DNA of 22,168 nt from a virus: the IMG/VR virus record IMGVR_UViG_3300024335_000053, positions 1 through 22,168 of that record; one strand, 5' to 3'. Positions within the stretch are counted from its first letter, which is position 1. Each line of letters starts with the position of its first letter. Made by a program: the position numbers and the translations under genes. Positions 1 to 6,573 of the stretch are shown here, in pieces. The notes beneath the pieces were generated by a model that saw only the letters and a list, made by a program, of their open reading frames with translations, was not told the DNA's origin and did no database searches.

Positions 1-590
1 GGCCGTGTCGTCTCAATAGTATCACCTTCGTATCGAAACTTAGTGATACCTGCCTCTGCCGCCGCCGCCTGCTGTATGGACGAGCTAAACTCGAAAAGCG
101 AGTCATGTAACATGGTCTTCGAGTATCGTTGCAGGTCAGCGTCTAGCAGGTTGTTAAGCTCAGACAAGCTTGCAGAGAATGGCGTGCCCGACAGCGTGTT
201 GTTGTACACCTGCTGATATAGCGCCTCTGCGAACTCGTCAGCCAGTGCCTCATGTCCCGTAAAGCTAAACTGCTGAAGCTGGCCGATGACTGACTGCGGT
301 ACACGGAAGTCGGCGAACTGCTCCATGAACTCTTGCGTCAGTGCTACGGCGTCGGGATACTCGCGAATAATGTCGTCAATGACCGTCAGGTACTCATCGC
401 GCACAAGGCCGTCTATTTGCGCTCTAAGGGCGAGTGCGGCATCTAGGTCAAACAACACACCATCACGTAGAGGAAGGCCAGCAAGCGCGTCTGTGAGCCT
501 TAAACGCAATGACTCCATAGCACGCAAAAGACGACGCTCATGTGCAGAGGTCGCCCCTTCTAATGCGCGTGTGAGTTCCTCACTGTTCAT
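1..590 (-). CDS. Phage head morphogenesis / minor capsid protein (partial, C-terminus outside window)
   Basis: The reading frame is open from an ATG at 590 to the window edge, giving about 196 residues and no stop, so the C-terminus is missing. The visible part is mostly helical and charged. It ends in a segment reading F-R-Y-E-G-D-T-I-E-T-T-R-P, which resembles the conserved part of the SPP1 gp7 / Mu gpF family of minor head proteins, where a Y-x-G...D...R-P stretch precedes a cysteine. These proteins sit next to the portal in many phage genomes and help build the procapsid. The start overlaps the end of the portal gene by 11 bases with no clear Shine-Dalgarno sequence, so it is probably translated by coupling. 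The family call rests on the short terminal motif plus position and is moderately sure. Confidence 0.65.
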   Translation of the reverse strand, partial: MNSEELTRALEGATSAHERRLLRAMESLRLRLTDALAGLPLRDGVLFDLDAALALRAQIDGLVRDEYLTVIDDIIREYPDAVALTQEFMEQFADFRVPQSVIGQLQQFSFTGHEALADEFAEALYQQVYNNTLSGTPFSASLSELNNLLDADLQRYSKTMLHDSLFEFSSSIQQAAAAEAGITKFRYEGDTIETTR

Positions 591-1971
591 CTTCTGGCGC
601 TACTGTAAAGTCACCAAGTGCCTGTTGGCCTTGCTCAATCTCAGTGTGTGCCTGTGCAAGCATTTCATCATCAAGCAACAGGTCTGCAATCTGCTTATCG
701 ACAGCCTGTGCGAATGTAGTAGATCGAACGCCTGACGCCTTAGCTTGTTGCAGGTAGCGCAACTCGCTTTCGTAGTCACGAATATCGAAGCTGTCAGGGT
801 AGCTTATCTCTACCTCATGCAAGTTATGCCCCTGCCATGTACACCACAACTGCCACAATTGTTCTTCGGCTAGTTCCAATATGTCAGCCTTCTCAGAAAG
901 CTTGGCGTTAAGCATCTGAAACTCTGTTTGCATTGCCACGCCTGACTGCGTAATTGCCTCTGTGCCACGTACTGCGCCCATGTGCGACATGCGGTTGATA
1001 GCGTCTATCTTGTCAGTAATGGAGGCACGGATAGCATCAAGGTTAGCGCCTGACGGTTGCATCTGGTACGGCTTCAGTGCGCCGTCCATGTCATCGCTGA
1101 TATTGATTACAGCGCCAGCACCTGCACTTGCATCGGTGTCGTAGGTCTTAACCAGTGTTGGGTGGTTAGAGATGCGGATAAGTTGCTCGATCTCAGAAAG
1201 CTCTTGGTAGATAGCGCGTTGCATATAGGCCACGTCGCTAATGTCACTGACACCAATGCCGCGCACGATGGATCGGTTAGAGGGCAGGTGTACTGCGGGA
1301 ATCTTCCCAATGGGGTTGTCGATAGTCTCAACCACCTGCGCCTCATCACCACGGTAGCGGACTAGCTGTATCTTCTCGCGATCCCAGATACGGAAATACG
1401 TCTCGGTCGTTGTGCCGTCGATACGATTAACAGACTCGCGCACCTTCATGTAAGTCAGCTCATGACGACCACTAGGCATCCGCTCGTACTTCCAGTCGTA
1501 GACGTTCTCGGGCGTGATTAGCGTGACATAGGGGCGTATCTCTTGCGCAAGCTCCTCTGCCCTCGTGCCTGCTGTCGACTGCGGCTTATCAAGCATAATC
1601 CAGACGTGGCCGTATACACTCGACCATATCTGCGCCTCACGCATAAAGCTGTTAAAGCTCTGCCCGTCGAGGTTGCTGTCCTTCAGAAACGCCTCAAGGT
1701 CGGCACTGCCTTCCATCTGCTGATAGTTACGCGTAGGCGGTACACGCCAAAGAAACGAGCTGTAGACGTGGACGACGTTGCGGCAGTGGTTGTCTAGGGG
1801 TGTAAGCTCTAAACGCCGTGCATAGGCGTTCTTGTCTTCGTTGAGGTAGCTAGTGAGGTACGATCCATCTTGGTAATCCTGCCCGCCCATGTAACTCCTG
1901 ACGTAGAACTCCCATCGGGCTACGTTGTTCTCATAGTCGGGGTGCTGATACTCGATGTCTTCGTAATACAT
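580..1971 (-). CDS. Portal protein
   Basis: This 463-residue protein should form the dodecameric ring at one capsid vertex through which DNA is packaged and ejected. Evidence is its length (within the usual 400-550 range), its place directly between the large terminase and a head-morphogenesis gene, and its composition. A soluble N-terminal alpha/beta part with many aromatic residues is followed by a helix-rich middle (about residues 245-345, with Y-M-Q-R-A-I-Y-Q-E-L-S-E-I-E and later I-T-D-K-I-D-A-I-N-R-M) like the stem and tunnel region of portals, and then a glutamine-rich tail. It starts with ATG immediately after the terminase TAA (TAAATG), with GAGGTGG about seven bases upstream, so the two genes are co-translated. 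It resembles DUF4055-like portals, but the subfamily is not certain. Confidence 0.8.
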   Translation of the reverse strand: MYYEDIEYQHPDYENNVARWEFYVRSYMGGQDYQDGSYLTSYLNEDKNAYARRLELTPLDNHCRNVVHVYSSFLWRVPPTRNYQQMEGSADLEAFLKDSNLDGQSFNSFMREAQIWSSVYGHVWIMLDKPQSTAGTRAEELAQEIRPYVTLITPENVYDWKYERMPSGRHELTYMKVRESVNRIDGTTTETYFRIWDREKIQLVRYRGDEAQVVETIDNPIGKIPAVHLPSNRSIVRGIGVSDISDVAYMQRAIYQELSEIEQLIRISNHPTLVKTYDTDASAGAGAVINISDDMDGALKPYQMQPSGANLDAIRASITDKIDAINRMSHMGAVRGTEAITQSGVAMQTEFQMLNAKLSEKADILELAEEQLWQLWCTWQGHNLHEVEISYPDSFDIRDYESELRYLQQAKASGVRSTTFAQAVDKQIADLLLDDEMLAQAHTEIEQGQQALGDFTVAPEDEQ

Positions 1972-3183
1972 TTACGTCCACCTCTGCGGGGATTGCGGCG
2001 CATTCGCCTTTCTAATTGGGAATAGATACTCCACCGCATAACCAAGTGCATCATTCATGTGGTCGAAGCCGTCTTTCTCAGGCTGGCTCGTTCCATCTTT
2101 GTAGGTGTGGCGTTCCAATGACTCGATCACCTTCTTGCACTTAGGGTCAACGTATAAACGTCGGACGCCATCGTTAGACAGTAGCCGACTATTTACCGCG
2201 TTAATCCTGTCCCGTACTGCCGCATGTGAGTTTCGGACGCGTACCTCGAAACCCGCGTTTTGCAATATGGACAAGTCTGTCCTTCCACCTGCGCTTGTCT
2301 TACGTTGACGAGACGCAGGGTCAGGGTATATCACTATTGTACCATTTCCGTAGCGTTCGCGAAGCTCTGCAACCATCTCATCGGTGTTGCTACCAAACAT
2401 GACGATTTCATCGAATACGTGGAGCGTGTCGCCCTTGCGCGTCATCAGTACCGCACTCATCGGGTCGAGGTTAAAGTCCATGCCTACGTGTATGACTGAT
2501 AGGTCACCATCGTGCCGTACTACTGACTCTTCCCGCTTGAATGCGTAGTAGATGATGCCGCTGTAGTTGATGAATCTTGCTTCGTATTCTTGCTGGAAGG
2601 TTCGTTCGTCCAAGTCCGCTTTAGCTGACTCAATTTCTGTCGGTGCAACATTTCCGCCTTCAACCGTGGTGTATTGATGTGAACTCCATCCGTCATCGCC
2701 GTCTGCTCCTTTGCCATACAGATCGTAAAAATGGTTTCTTCCGCGAGGTGTCCCAATGAAAAGTGAGCTTCCGTTTCGGTCGCTGAGGCTGGGTCTGACC
2801 ACCTCGAACCACGCTTCCTTGCGCATGTCGGCGAACTCATCCAGCACAACGAAGTCTAAAGAACGTCCGCGCAAATTGTCAGGCTTCTCAGCTCCCTTTA
2901 GCGAGACGCTCGACCCGTTCTTTAGGTTGATGGTCAGCGACGTTTCGTTGGTCTTCGCTATGTACTCAACGGGTATCTGGCTTGCCAGCATGTCCCAAGC
3001 GATTTCCTTGGCCGCCTTATAGGTGGGAGCCACATACCACACGTTCTGGTCAGGCTTGCGCAATGCCCTGTGTAGTAGCTCTGCCGTGCTTAGGAATGTC
3101 TTTCCAAAACGCCTGCCAGCAACGACAACTCGGAAACGGGTATCGTCCGTGAATATCTTTGTCTGCGCTTTAGTCAGTCGCAT
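1972..3183 (-). CDS. terL: Terminase large subunit (ATPase-nuclease)
   Basis: This is the DNA-packaging motor: it hydrolyses ATP to pump DNA into the procapsid and cuts the concatemer. At 403 residues it is on the short side for the family but has both domains. The ATPase domain shows a Walker A motif AGRRFGKT (residues 22-29), a Walker B motif FVVLDE (111-116) and a coupling motif IGTPRGR (143-149). The C-terminal RNase H-like nuclease domain shows an acidic strand GMDFNLDP, a second acidic site IYPDPAS and a final D-G-F-D-H-M-N-D-A segment, the usual three acidic clusters. The ATG at 3183 lies inside the end of the upstream gene (14-base overlap) without a clear ribosome site, so translation is probably coupled to the small subunit. 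This is one of the safest calls in the window. Confidence 0.95.
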   Translation of the reverse strand: MRLTKAQTKIFTDDTRFRVVVAGRRFGKTFLSTAELLHRALRKPDQNVWYVAPTYKAAKEIAWDMLASQIPVEYIAKTNETSLTINLKNGSSVSLKGAEKPDNLRGRSLDFVVLDEFADMRKEAWFEVVRPSLSDRNGSSLFIGTPRGRNHFYDLYGKGADGDDGWSSHQYTTVEGGNVAPTEIESAKADLDERTFQQEYEARFINYSGIIYYAFKREESVVRHDGDLSVIHVGMDFNLDPMSAVLMTRKGDTLHVFDEIVMFGSNTDEMVAELRERYGNGTIVIYPDPASRQRKTSAGGRTDLSILQNAGFEVRVRNSHAAVRDRINAVNSRLLSNDGVRRLYVDPKCKKVIESLERHTYKDGTSQPEKDGFDHMNDALGYAVEYLFPIRKANAPQSPQRWT

Positions 3184-3523
3184 CAGAGGTAAGCTGAATA
3201 ACTACAGGCGGTAGATCTCTCACGTCTTGCTGTACCTGATCGCTCTGACCGAGCACATTCTTTCCTAGCCATATCAGCATGGACGGGTTGCCCGACAATG
3301 CCACTTCATACTGTTTTCGGCGAAGGCTCATTTTCCCGCCAGATGACGCCTTTTTATAGTAGTCCGAAAAATTAACCCCATAATCTTCATTGCATCGGTT
3401 GTTGAGGGTGTCGTAATGCACCTCTAGGATCGAGCTAATTTCGTCCCCAGTGCATTGAATCGAGCACAGCTTCTCTACTAGAGCCCAGTCGATAGGTTTC
3501 TTTGGTCTGCCAACGTCAGACAT
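3170..3523 (-). CDS. Putative terminase small subunit (DNA-recognition protein)
   Basis: This is a 117-residue basic protein. The N-terminal half looks like a helix-turn-helix region: G-R-P-K-K-P-I-D-W, then L-C-S-I-Q-C-T-G-D-E-I-S-S-I-L-E-V-H-Y-D-T-L. It is followed by S-S-G-G-K-M-S-L-R-R-K-Q and N-P-S-M-L-I-W-L-G-K-N-V-L-G-Q, a pattern I recognise from many phage proteins encoded directly before terL. Such proteins are taken to bind the packaging site and present the DNA to the large subunit. It overlaps terL by 14 bases and the oxygenase gene upstream by 8 (ATGTCTGA), so all three are made from one transcript with coupled translation. The small-terminase role is inferred from position, size and HTH character. 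Confidence 0.7.
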   Translation of the reverse strand: MSDVGRPKKPIDWALVEKLCSIQCTGDEISSILEVHYDTLNNRCNEDYGVNFSDYYKKASSGGKMSLRRKQYEVALSGNPSMLIWLGKNVLGQSDQVQQDVRDLPPVVIQLTSDATD

Positions 3524-4262
3524 TGAGAAACGCCTTTAGCGGATAGAACACAAGGCTATTGCGATACCCACCCTCAAAAGTCGGAACAATCGGAGTAACG
3601 CCGTGGACATTGCGCCACGCTGGGTATACAAGCAGGCTGTTATCGCATTGATCTATTACAGCGTTGTAGTCAGGTACGCACAGGTTTCCGCCCGTTGAAT
3701 TTTTCCGTTTAGTGATGATCGCGTTCACCGTATTCGGAATGTTGGCGGTGTCTCTATGGAACGGTGCACTGATGTTGTAATTGCTAATCGAGCTACTGAA
3801 CAAGCGACCGACTTTGTACTTGTCGTCGACCTTACTGAATACCTTCATCTGAGACTCGTATTGCTCGGGCATGATGTCCGCAATGATCTGCTCTGACTCG
3901 CGCGCCAGTAAGTCCATGGCCTTAATGAAATTCTTAGCTGAAGGCTTTGCGTGAACACTGCTCACCGAGTTATACGGCCTTCTCATGTGGGGCTTCGCTG
4001 GTACGCCACCAATGATACAAGAGTACTGCTCTACGCCTGATGCTCTTACCATAGCCGTTTTCGGAACCCGTTTGCTCCTTAGTTCGTGGTTGGCTAGGTT
4101 TGCCAGCTTTGCCGCTTTCTCGGGTAGCTCACGCAGAAAGAAGCCTACAATCTGATCGCCCGCCGTAAATATGCAATCTTCTGTGATCGTAGAATCCATG
4201 TCGCCGCAGACATCGCCTACCTTGATGCTGTGCTCGACTTCTACTAACTCAATTCGCTTCAT
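3516..4262 (-). CDS. 2-oxoglutarate/Fe(II)-dependent oxygenase, possibly TET/JBP-like
   Basis: This 248-residue protein has the residue pattern of the double-stranded beta-helix dioxygenases. H169-R-D171 (in S-A-P-F-H-R-D-T-A-N) and H220 (in W-R-N-V-H-G-V-T-P-I) would be the iron ligands. R234 (in G-G-Y-R-N-S-L-V-F-Y) would be the 2-oxoglutarate salt bridge, and G-G-N-L-C-V-P-D-Y lies between them. The GG-x-L-x-x-P-x-Y...HG-x-T-P-I...R-x-S-L-V-F-Y layout resembles TET/JBP-type oxygenases, which oxidise methylated pyrimidines in DNA. The N-terminal 90 residues are unassigned. The gene overlaps a ParB-like gene (14 bases) and the small-terminase gene (8 bases), so DNA is a likely substrate. A protein or small-molecule hydroxylase cannot be excluded. 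The ATG at 4262 has AGGAG ten bases upstream. Confidence 0.65.
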   Translation of the reverse strand: MKRIELVEVEHSIKVGDVCGDMDSTITEDCIFTAGDQIVGFFLRELPEKAAKLANLANHELRSKRVPKTAMVRASGVEQYSCIIGGVPAKPHMRRPYNSVSSVHAKPSAKNFIKAMDLLARESEQIIADIMPEQYESQMKVFSKVDDKYKVGRLFSSSISNYNISAPFHRDTANIPNTVNAIITKRKNSTGGNLCVPDYNAVIDQCDNSLLVYPAWRNVHGVTPIVPTFEGGYRNSLVFYPLKAFLNV

Positions 4263-4842
4263 GCTTCTTGCGCTCCTTTCTAAGGTGGTCGAGGATCATG
4301 TAGCCGACATAAGCGTCTTGCGATCTCCACCACTTAAAAAGCTCATAAGCCTCTTCATAGTGCTCAAGCTCAAAATCCACCATGATGGCTTTCTTTACGC
4401 CGTCGCTAACGTCCATGTCTTCGCCGTCGAGAAGCGAGTAGTCGACGTCATCGTCAAGATCGGGCAAGTCATCGAATCCTGTGATCGAGATATCAAAGTC
4501 CATCTCTTTTAGCGATTCAAGCTCTGCTGTGAGCAAGTCAGCGTCCCACCCCGCATTCAAGGCGAGCTTGTTGTCTGCGATGACATACGCCTTTTTCTGC
4601 GCCTGAGTAAGGCCAGAAAGCAAGATCGTCGGAACTTCGGGCAGATCAAGTCTCTGCGCCGCCAGTAAACGACCGTGACCAGCAATCACCGTGGCTTTCT
4701 CGTCAATCAGTATAGGGTTAGTGAATCCAAACTCGTGGATACTTGCGGCTATCTGAGCCACTTGTGTATCTGTATGCGTTCGTGAGTTTAGGGCGTACGG
4801 AATCAGGTCCGCTGTCGGTAGATAGTCGATTGATAGACTCAT
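4249..4842 (-). CDS. ParB-like N-terminal domain protein with C-terminal extension
   Basis: This 197-residue protein starts with a ParB/Srx-type domain: L-I-P-Y-A-L-N-S-R-T-H-T-D-T-Q (residues 13-27), then I-A-G-H-G-R-L-L-A-A-Q-R-L (53-65) and A-D-N-K-L-A-L-N-A-G-W (89-99). This pattern is typical of ParB domains fused to or associated with DNA methyltransferases, more than of chromosome-partition ParB, and no ParB HTH region follows. Such domains can bind or cut nucleotides and DNA. After an acidic linker (124-146) comes a short alpha/beta segment, A-I-M-V-D-F...E-A-Y-E-L-F-K-W-W, in place of a methyltransferase. It starts three bases after the previous stop without a clear ribosome site and overlaps the oxygenase gene by 14 bases. 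A role in preparing or modifying DNA before packaging is inferred. Confidence 0.8.
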   Translation of the reverse strand: MSLSIDYLPTADLIPYALNSRTHTDTQVAQIAASIHEFGFTNPILIDEKATVIAGHGRLLAAQRLDLPEVPTILLSGLTQAQKKAYVIADNKLALNAGWDADLLTAELESLKEMDFDISITGFDDLPDLDDDVDYSLLDGEDMDVSDGVKKAIMVDFELEHYEEAYELFKWWRSQDAYVGYMILDHLRKERKKHEAN

Positions 4843-4845
4843 AGA

Positions 4846-5046
4846 TCATAAAGGTGACGGTAAGCCTTCGGCCCAATAGAGGCCATGTGTTTGCCCGTCT
4901 CTTACTTCTCCGCGTTTGATGTCTTGGTCTGACATGGGGTATGTCTCCACTGCCCCGTCGTCAAATGCGACGAGGTAAGTGCCTTCATTCCTTGGCATAC
5001 TGCCCTGTACTACGGGCCGCCAATCTATAGTTACCGTTTGCAACAT
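4846..5046 (-). CDS. Small DUF551-like hypothetical protein
   Basis: This 66-residue protein opens the packaging operon. It has the layout of DUF551-type small phage proteins: a tryptophan near the start (D-W-R-P-V-V-Q-G), M-P-R-N-E-G-T-Y-L-V-A-F-D-D-G in the middle, and a terminal Y-W-A-E-G-L-P-S-P-L resembling the W...P-x-P ending of that family. Function is unknown. The ATG at 5046 is preceded by a G-rich ribosome site (GGGGGAA, 5053-5059), and the extended -10 promoter at 5066-5074 leaves a leader of only about a dozen bases. The family match is by pattern only. Confidence 0.6.
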   Translation of the reverse strand: MLQTVTIDWRPVVQGSMPRNEGTYLVAFDDGAVETYPMSDQDIKRGEVRDGQTHGLYWAEGLPSPL

Positions 5047-5061
5047 ATAGTGTTCCCCCGT

Positions 5062-5082
5062 GCATATTATACCAATATATGC
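5062..5082 (-). promoter_or_regulatory. Extended -10 promoter for the packaging operon, inside an inverted repeat
   Basis: On the minus strand the sequence TGGTATAAT (5066-5074) is a perfect extended -10 element (TGnTATAAT). No good -35 box lies at 16-18 bases, which fits extended -10 promoters. The predicted start is near 5059, just before the gene at 5046. The element lies between inverted arms GCATAT (5062-5067) and ATATGC (5077-5082), which could be an operator. It sits directly downstream of the intrinsic terminator at 5125-5149, so the packaging genes appear to have their own start of transcription. Confidence 0.6.
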
Positions 5083-5124
5083 GATTAGCGTGCGGACAAT
5101 AAATAACGCCTATTTATTTGGGGT

Positions 5125-5149
5125 AAAAAAAAGCCCGCTAGGTGCGGGC
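5125..5149 (-). terminator. Intrinsic terminator of the middle operon
   Basis: On the minus strand a 6-bp GC stem GCCCGC/GCGGGC (5144-5149 with 5133-5138) and a 5-base loop are followed by eight T residues (5125-5132). It lies ten bases after the stop of the gene ending at 5159. This is a textbook rho-independent terminator. It separates the small middle genes from the packaging genes. Confidence 0.85.
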
Positions 5150-5158
5150 AATGCGTCT

Positions 5159-5380
5159 CTACGCTGGAAATTTGTACCTGACTATTTCTAGTGGTGGCTC
5201 GTCGTTGTCCTTAAGTGCCACTATGCTGTAGTCAGATAATATCGCCATGTCCTCCTTGTGTCTGTTAGCCATAGCGTGTGCGGCTTTGACTGCGATGATC
5301 GTGTCCTCAATCTCGTCGCTGTCCATCTGTGCAAGCCGTTTCGTAAATCCCTCTAAAGTCAGGATGACCGTCTCTACCAT
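5159..5380 (-). CDS. Small hypothetical protein
   Basis: This 73-residue protein is not one I recognise. It is acidic and helical in the first two thirds (L-E-G-F-T-K-R-L-A-Q-M-D-S-D-E-I-E-D-T-I-I-A) with a short strand-like end (P-P-L-E-I-V-R-Y). No signal peptide, membrane segment or metal motif is seen. The ATG at 5380 has a G-rich site (GGGGGC) upstream. It overlaps the preceding small membrane-protein gene by 74 bases in another frame and is the last gene before the intrinsic terminator at 5125-5149. Confidence 0.55.
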   Translation of the reverse strand: MVETVILTLEGFTKRLAQMDSDEIEDTIIAVKAAHAMANRHKEDMAILSDYSIVALKDNDEPPLEIVRYKFPA

Positions 5381-5534
5381 TTGTTTGCCCCCATAAGTCT
5401 ACAAATTCGCAGTAAATGTCTTGTTGCGCTACCGCATCGTCGTAATCACTGCGCCCTACTATCCCCAGAATGAACACTAATAAAATCATGCCCACTAGCA
5501 CCACTGCCCATGCGTCCGTCGATAATTCCTTCAT
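5307..5534 (-). CDS. Small single-pass membrane protein
   Basis: This 75-residue protein has one strong transmembrane segment near the N-terminus (about residues 8-27, W-A-V-V-L-V-G-M-I-L-L-V-F-I-L-G-I-V-G) and a soluble tail with Y-C-E-F-V-D-L-W, D-G-H-P-D-F-R-G-I-Y and a terminal cysteine. The YC-x-x-V-x-L-W...G-x-P-D-[FY]-x-G-x-Y...C pattern resembles a family of tiny phage proteins of unknown function, so I regard it as real despite its overlaps. Those are 89 bases with the sigma-like gene and 74 with the next gene, both in other frames. AGGGG lies a few bases before the ATG at 5534. A role at the host membrane is inferred from the segment only. Confidence 0.6.
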   Translation of the reverse strand: MKELSTDAWAVVLVGMILLVFILGIVGRSDYDDAVAQQDIYCEFVDLWGQTNGRDGHPDFRGIYETACTDGQRRD

Positions 5535-5670
5535 ACAAACCCCTAACCTTTGGATTCTTCCGTAGCTTCTCTAGTGCTACCGTTTCGATCTGCTTTACAC
5601 GCTGACGAGAGATACCGAGAACCTCGGCCACCTCCGTCAGTGTCATTTGCTCCGAGTAGCGATTGCTCAC
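5446..5670 (-). CDS. Stand-alone sigma-70 region 4-like protein
   Basis: This 74-residue protein consists of a single helix-turn-helix, M-T-L-T-E-V-A-E-V-L-G-I-S-R-Q-R-V-K-Q-I-E-T-V-A-L over residues 9-33, followed by E-K-L-R-K-N-P. This is the signature of sigma-70 region 4, the part that reads the -35 box and touches the RNA polymerase beta flap. Regions 1-3 are absent, so it cannot act as a normal sigma factor. It may instead compete with or redirect host sigma, or act as a DNA-binding regulator. The last 30 residues are glycine- and serine-rich and overlap the next gene. The start is GTG at 5670, overlapping the previous stop as GTGA, with GGGGGTGAA upstream. Its place in a unit with its own promoter and terminator suggests a role in timing of gene expression. 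Confidence 0.75.
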   Translation of the reverse strand: MSNRYSEQMTLTEVAEVLGISRQRVKQIETVALEKLRKNPKVRGLYEGIIDGRMGSGASGHDFISVHSGDSRAQ

Positions 5671-5951
5671 TTCACCCCCGCCAGAACCTTGAACATCTCT
5701 TTTTCATCGACCTCGTTGTACGAGATCACTGTCATGAACGCCTTGCAAAACTGCTCGATAGCATGCTCTCGACACATGCCGTAAAACATCGAGTTACCAA
5801 AGGTCGAGACCATTAACCAGCAAACCTCTTCGGGCTCTAACGTCGAGTCAGTGCAGGCGTCGAAGACATCGTCCATAAGCGCGGCGGCTTCTATCGACAT
5901 CTCGTCGTCTTCCACCTTCTGCTTGCTGTCAAAATCAATAACATCACCCAT
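5667..5951 (-). CDS. Hypothetical acidic protein
   Basis: This 94-residue protein is not one I recognise. It is acidic (M-G-D-V-I-D-F-D-S-K-Q-K-V-E-D-D-E at the start), then helical, with three cysteines and hydrophobic faces (V-C-W-L-M-V-S-T-F-G-N-S-M-F-Y-G-M-C). I chose the ATG at 5951 because AGGGGG lies about seven bases upstream. The longer frame, from 6014, would run deep into the preceding gene. It lies between the VYLHGH-type small protein and the sigma-like gene and overlaps the latter by four bases (GTGA), so it belongs to the middle operon. Confidence 0.6.
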   Translation of the reverse strand: MGDVIDFDSKQKVEDDEMSIEAAALMDDVFDACTDSTLEPEEVCWLMVSTFGNSMFYGMCREHAIEQFCKAFMTVISYNEVDEKEMFKVLAGVK

Positions 5952-5961
5952 GATAGCCCCC

Positions 5962-6237
5962 TTAGTCGATCGCTTCGCCGTTAACGAATGTAGTGCCCTT
6001 TCGCGTGTAAACATCTACGCCCAACGCACGAAGTCGCGACTTTGTGGTCATAGTCGGCCACCGTCGAATAGTAGGAATGTAAGGTTGCGCCTCACGATCC
6101 ACAATCGACGCGATCAGATGGCCGTGCAGATACACGCCCTGAGAGCCGCCGTCGTATTCAGTAACTTCAGTGTTACCGCTGATTAATGGCTCACGATCCG
6201 CAATCGCCTCTACCATCTGCTCTTCAATCTTGCGCAC
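5962..6237 (-). CDS. Conserved small phage protein of unknown function
   Basis: This 91-residue protein contains I-S-G-N-T-E-V-T-E-Y and G-V-Y-L-H-G-H-L-I-A-S-I, then W-P-T-M-T-T-K-S-R-L-R-A-L-G and a terminal G-T-T-F-V-N-G-E-A-I. This N-T-x-V...VYLHG-x-x-IA...T-T-x-S-R-L-x-A-L order is one I have seen in many uncharacterised short phage proteins, and no biochemical role is known to me. The start is GTG at 6237 with AAGGAG seven bases upstream. A promoter with phased A-tracts (6282-6342) lies before it, so it may be expressed both from there and from the promoter at 6574. Confidence 0.65.
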   Translation of the reverse strand: MRKIEEQMVEAIADREPLISGNTEVTEYDGGSQGVYLHGHLIASIVDREAQPYIPTIRRWPTMTTKSRLRALGVDVYTRKGTTFVNGEAID

Positions 6238-6281
6238 TACCCTTCTCCTTGTTGATGGCTGTGTCTCCAGCCGATGAACAG

Positions 6282-6342
6282 ATTATTGACAGGCACGATC
6301 ATCTAGATCAAGTCTTTTTTTGATCTTTTTGCGATTTTTTTT
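6282..6342 (-). promoter_or_regulatory. Candidate promoter with phased A-tract upstream element
   Basis: On the minus strand TTGATC (6306-6311), an 18-base spacer and AATAAT (6282-6287) form a possible sigma-70 promoter. Directly upstream are three A-tracts of 7, 5 and 8 bases (6315-6321, 6326-6330, 6335-6342). Their centres are about 10 bases apart, one helical turn, so the DNA should be curved and may act as an UP element. A 7-bp inverted repeat AGATCAA/TTGATCT (6305-6311, 6320-6326) overlaps the -35 box and may be an operator. The boxes are imperfect, so the promoter call is moderate. Confidence 0.4.
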
Positions 6343-6353
6343 CGGGTTTATGC

Positions 6354-6548
6354 TCAAGCGGCAGAGTAGTGGCGAGCGATCTCGGCGATAAATTGGTCTT
6401 CGTTTGGGTGACGTGAGAGGCGCTTCAGGTAGTCTTCTTCGTTCACCCCCTGATCTCTGCCCAGTCGCGCTAGTAGTTCGGTAAGCTTGTCAGTAACGAC
6501 GATGTGATGCCGCTCTGCAAAAAACTGTCGCTGGCTCTGTACACACAT
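6354..6548 (-). CDS. Small hypothetical protein
   Basis: This 64-residue protein is not one I recognise. It is predicted to be helical and charged (Q-R-Q-F-F-A-E-R-H-H-I-V-V-T-D-K-L-T-E-L-L-A-R-L-G) with an ending E-I-A-R-H-Y-S-A-A. No membrane segment or metal motif is visible. The gene is certain as an expressed unit more than by homology: a consensus AGGAGG (6557-6562) lies eight bases before the ATG at 6548, and a perfect extended -10 promoter lies at 6574-6582. It is the first gene of the middle operon. Confidence 0.6.
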   Translation of the reverse strand: MCVQSQRQFFAERHHIVVTDKLTELLARLGRDQGVNEEDYLKRLSRHPNEDQFIAEIARHYSAA

Positions 6549-6573
6549 AACAACATCCTCCTGTTGCTACATT

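Noticed and set aside
286-735. Plus-strand open frame of 149 residues
   Set aside because: It is rich in serine and arginine with no ribosome site, and it lies opposite the head-morphogenesis and portal genes, whose minus-strand frames show clear motifs.
4249-4842. Plasmid-type partition system (ParA/ParB/parS)
   Set aside because: The ParB-like protein has no HTH centromere-binding region, no ParA ATPase is seen, and the context is packaging.
6305-6326. Intrinsic terminator at the AGATCAA/TTGATCT hairpin followed by T
   Set aside because: The stem is AT-rich, the T-run is interrupted, and on the minus strand no T-run follows. It fits better as an operator or part of the promoter.
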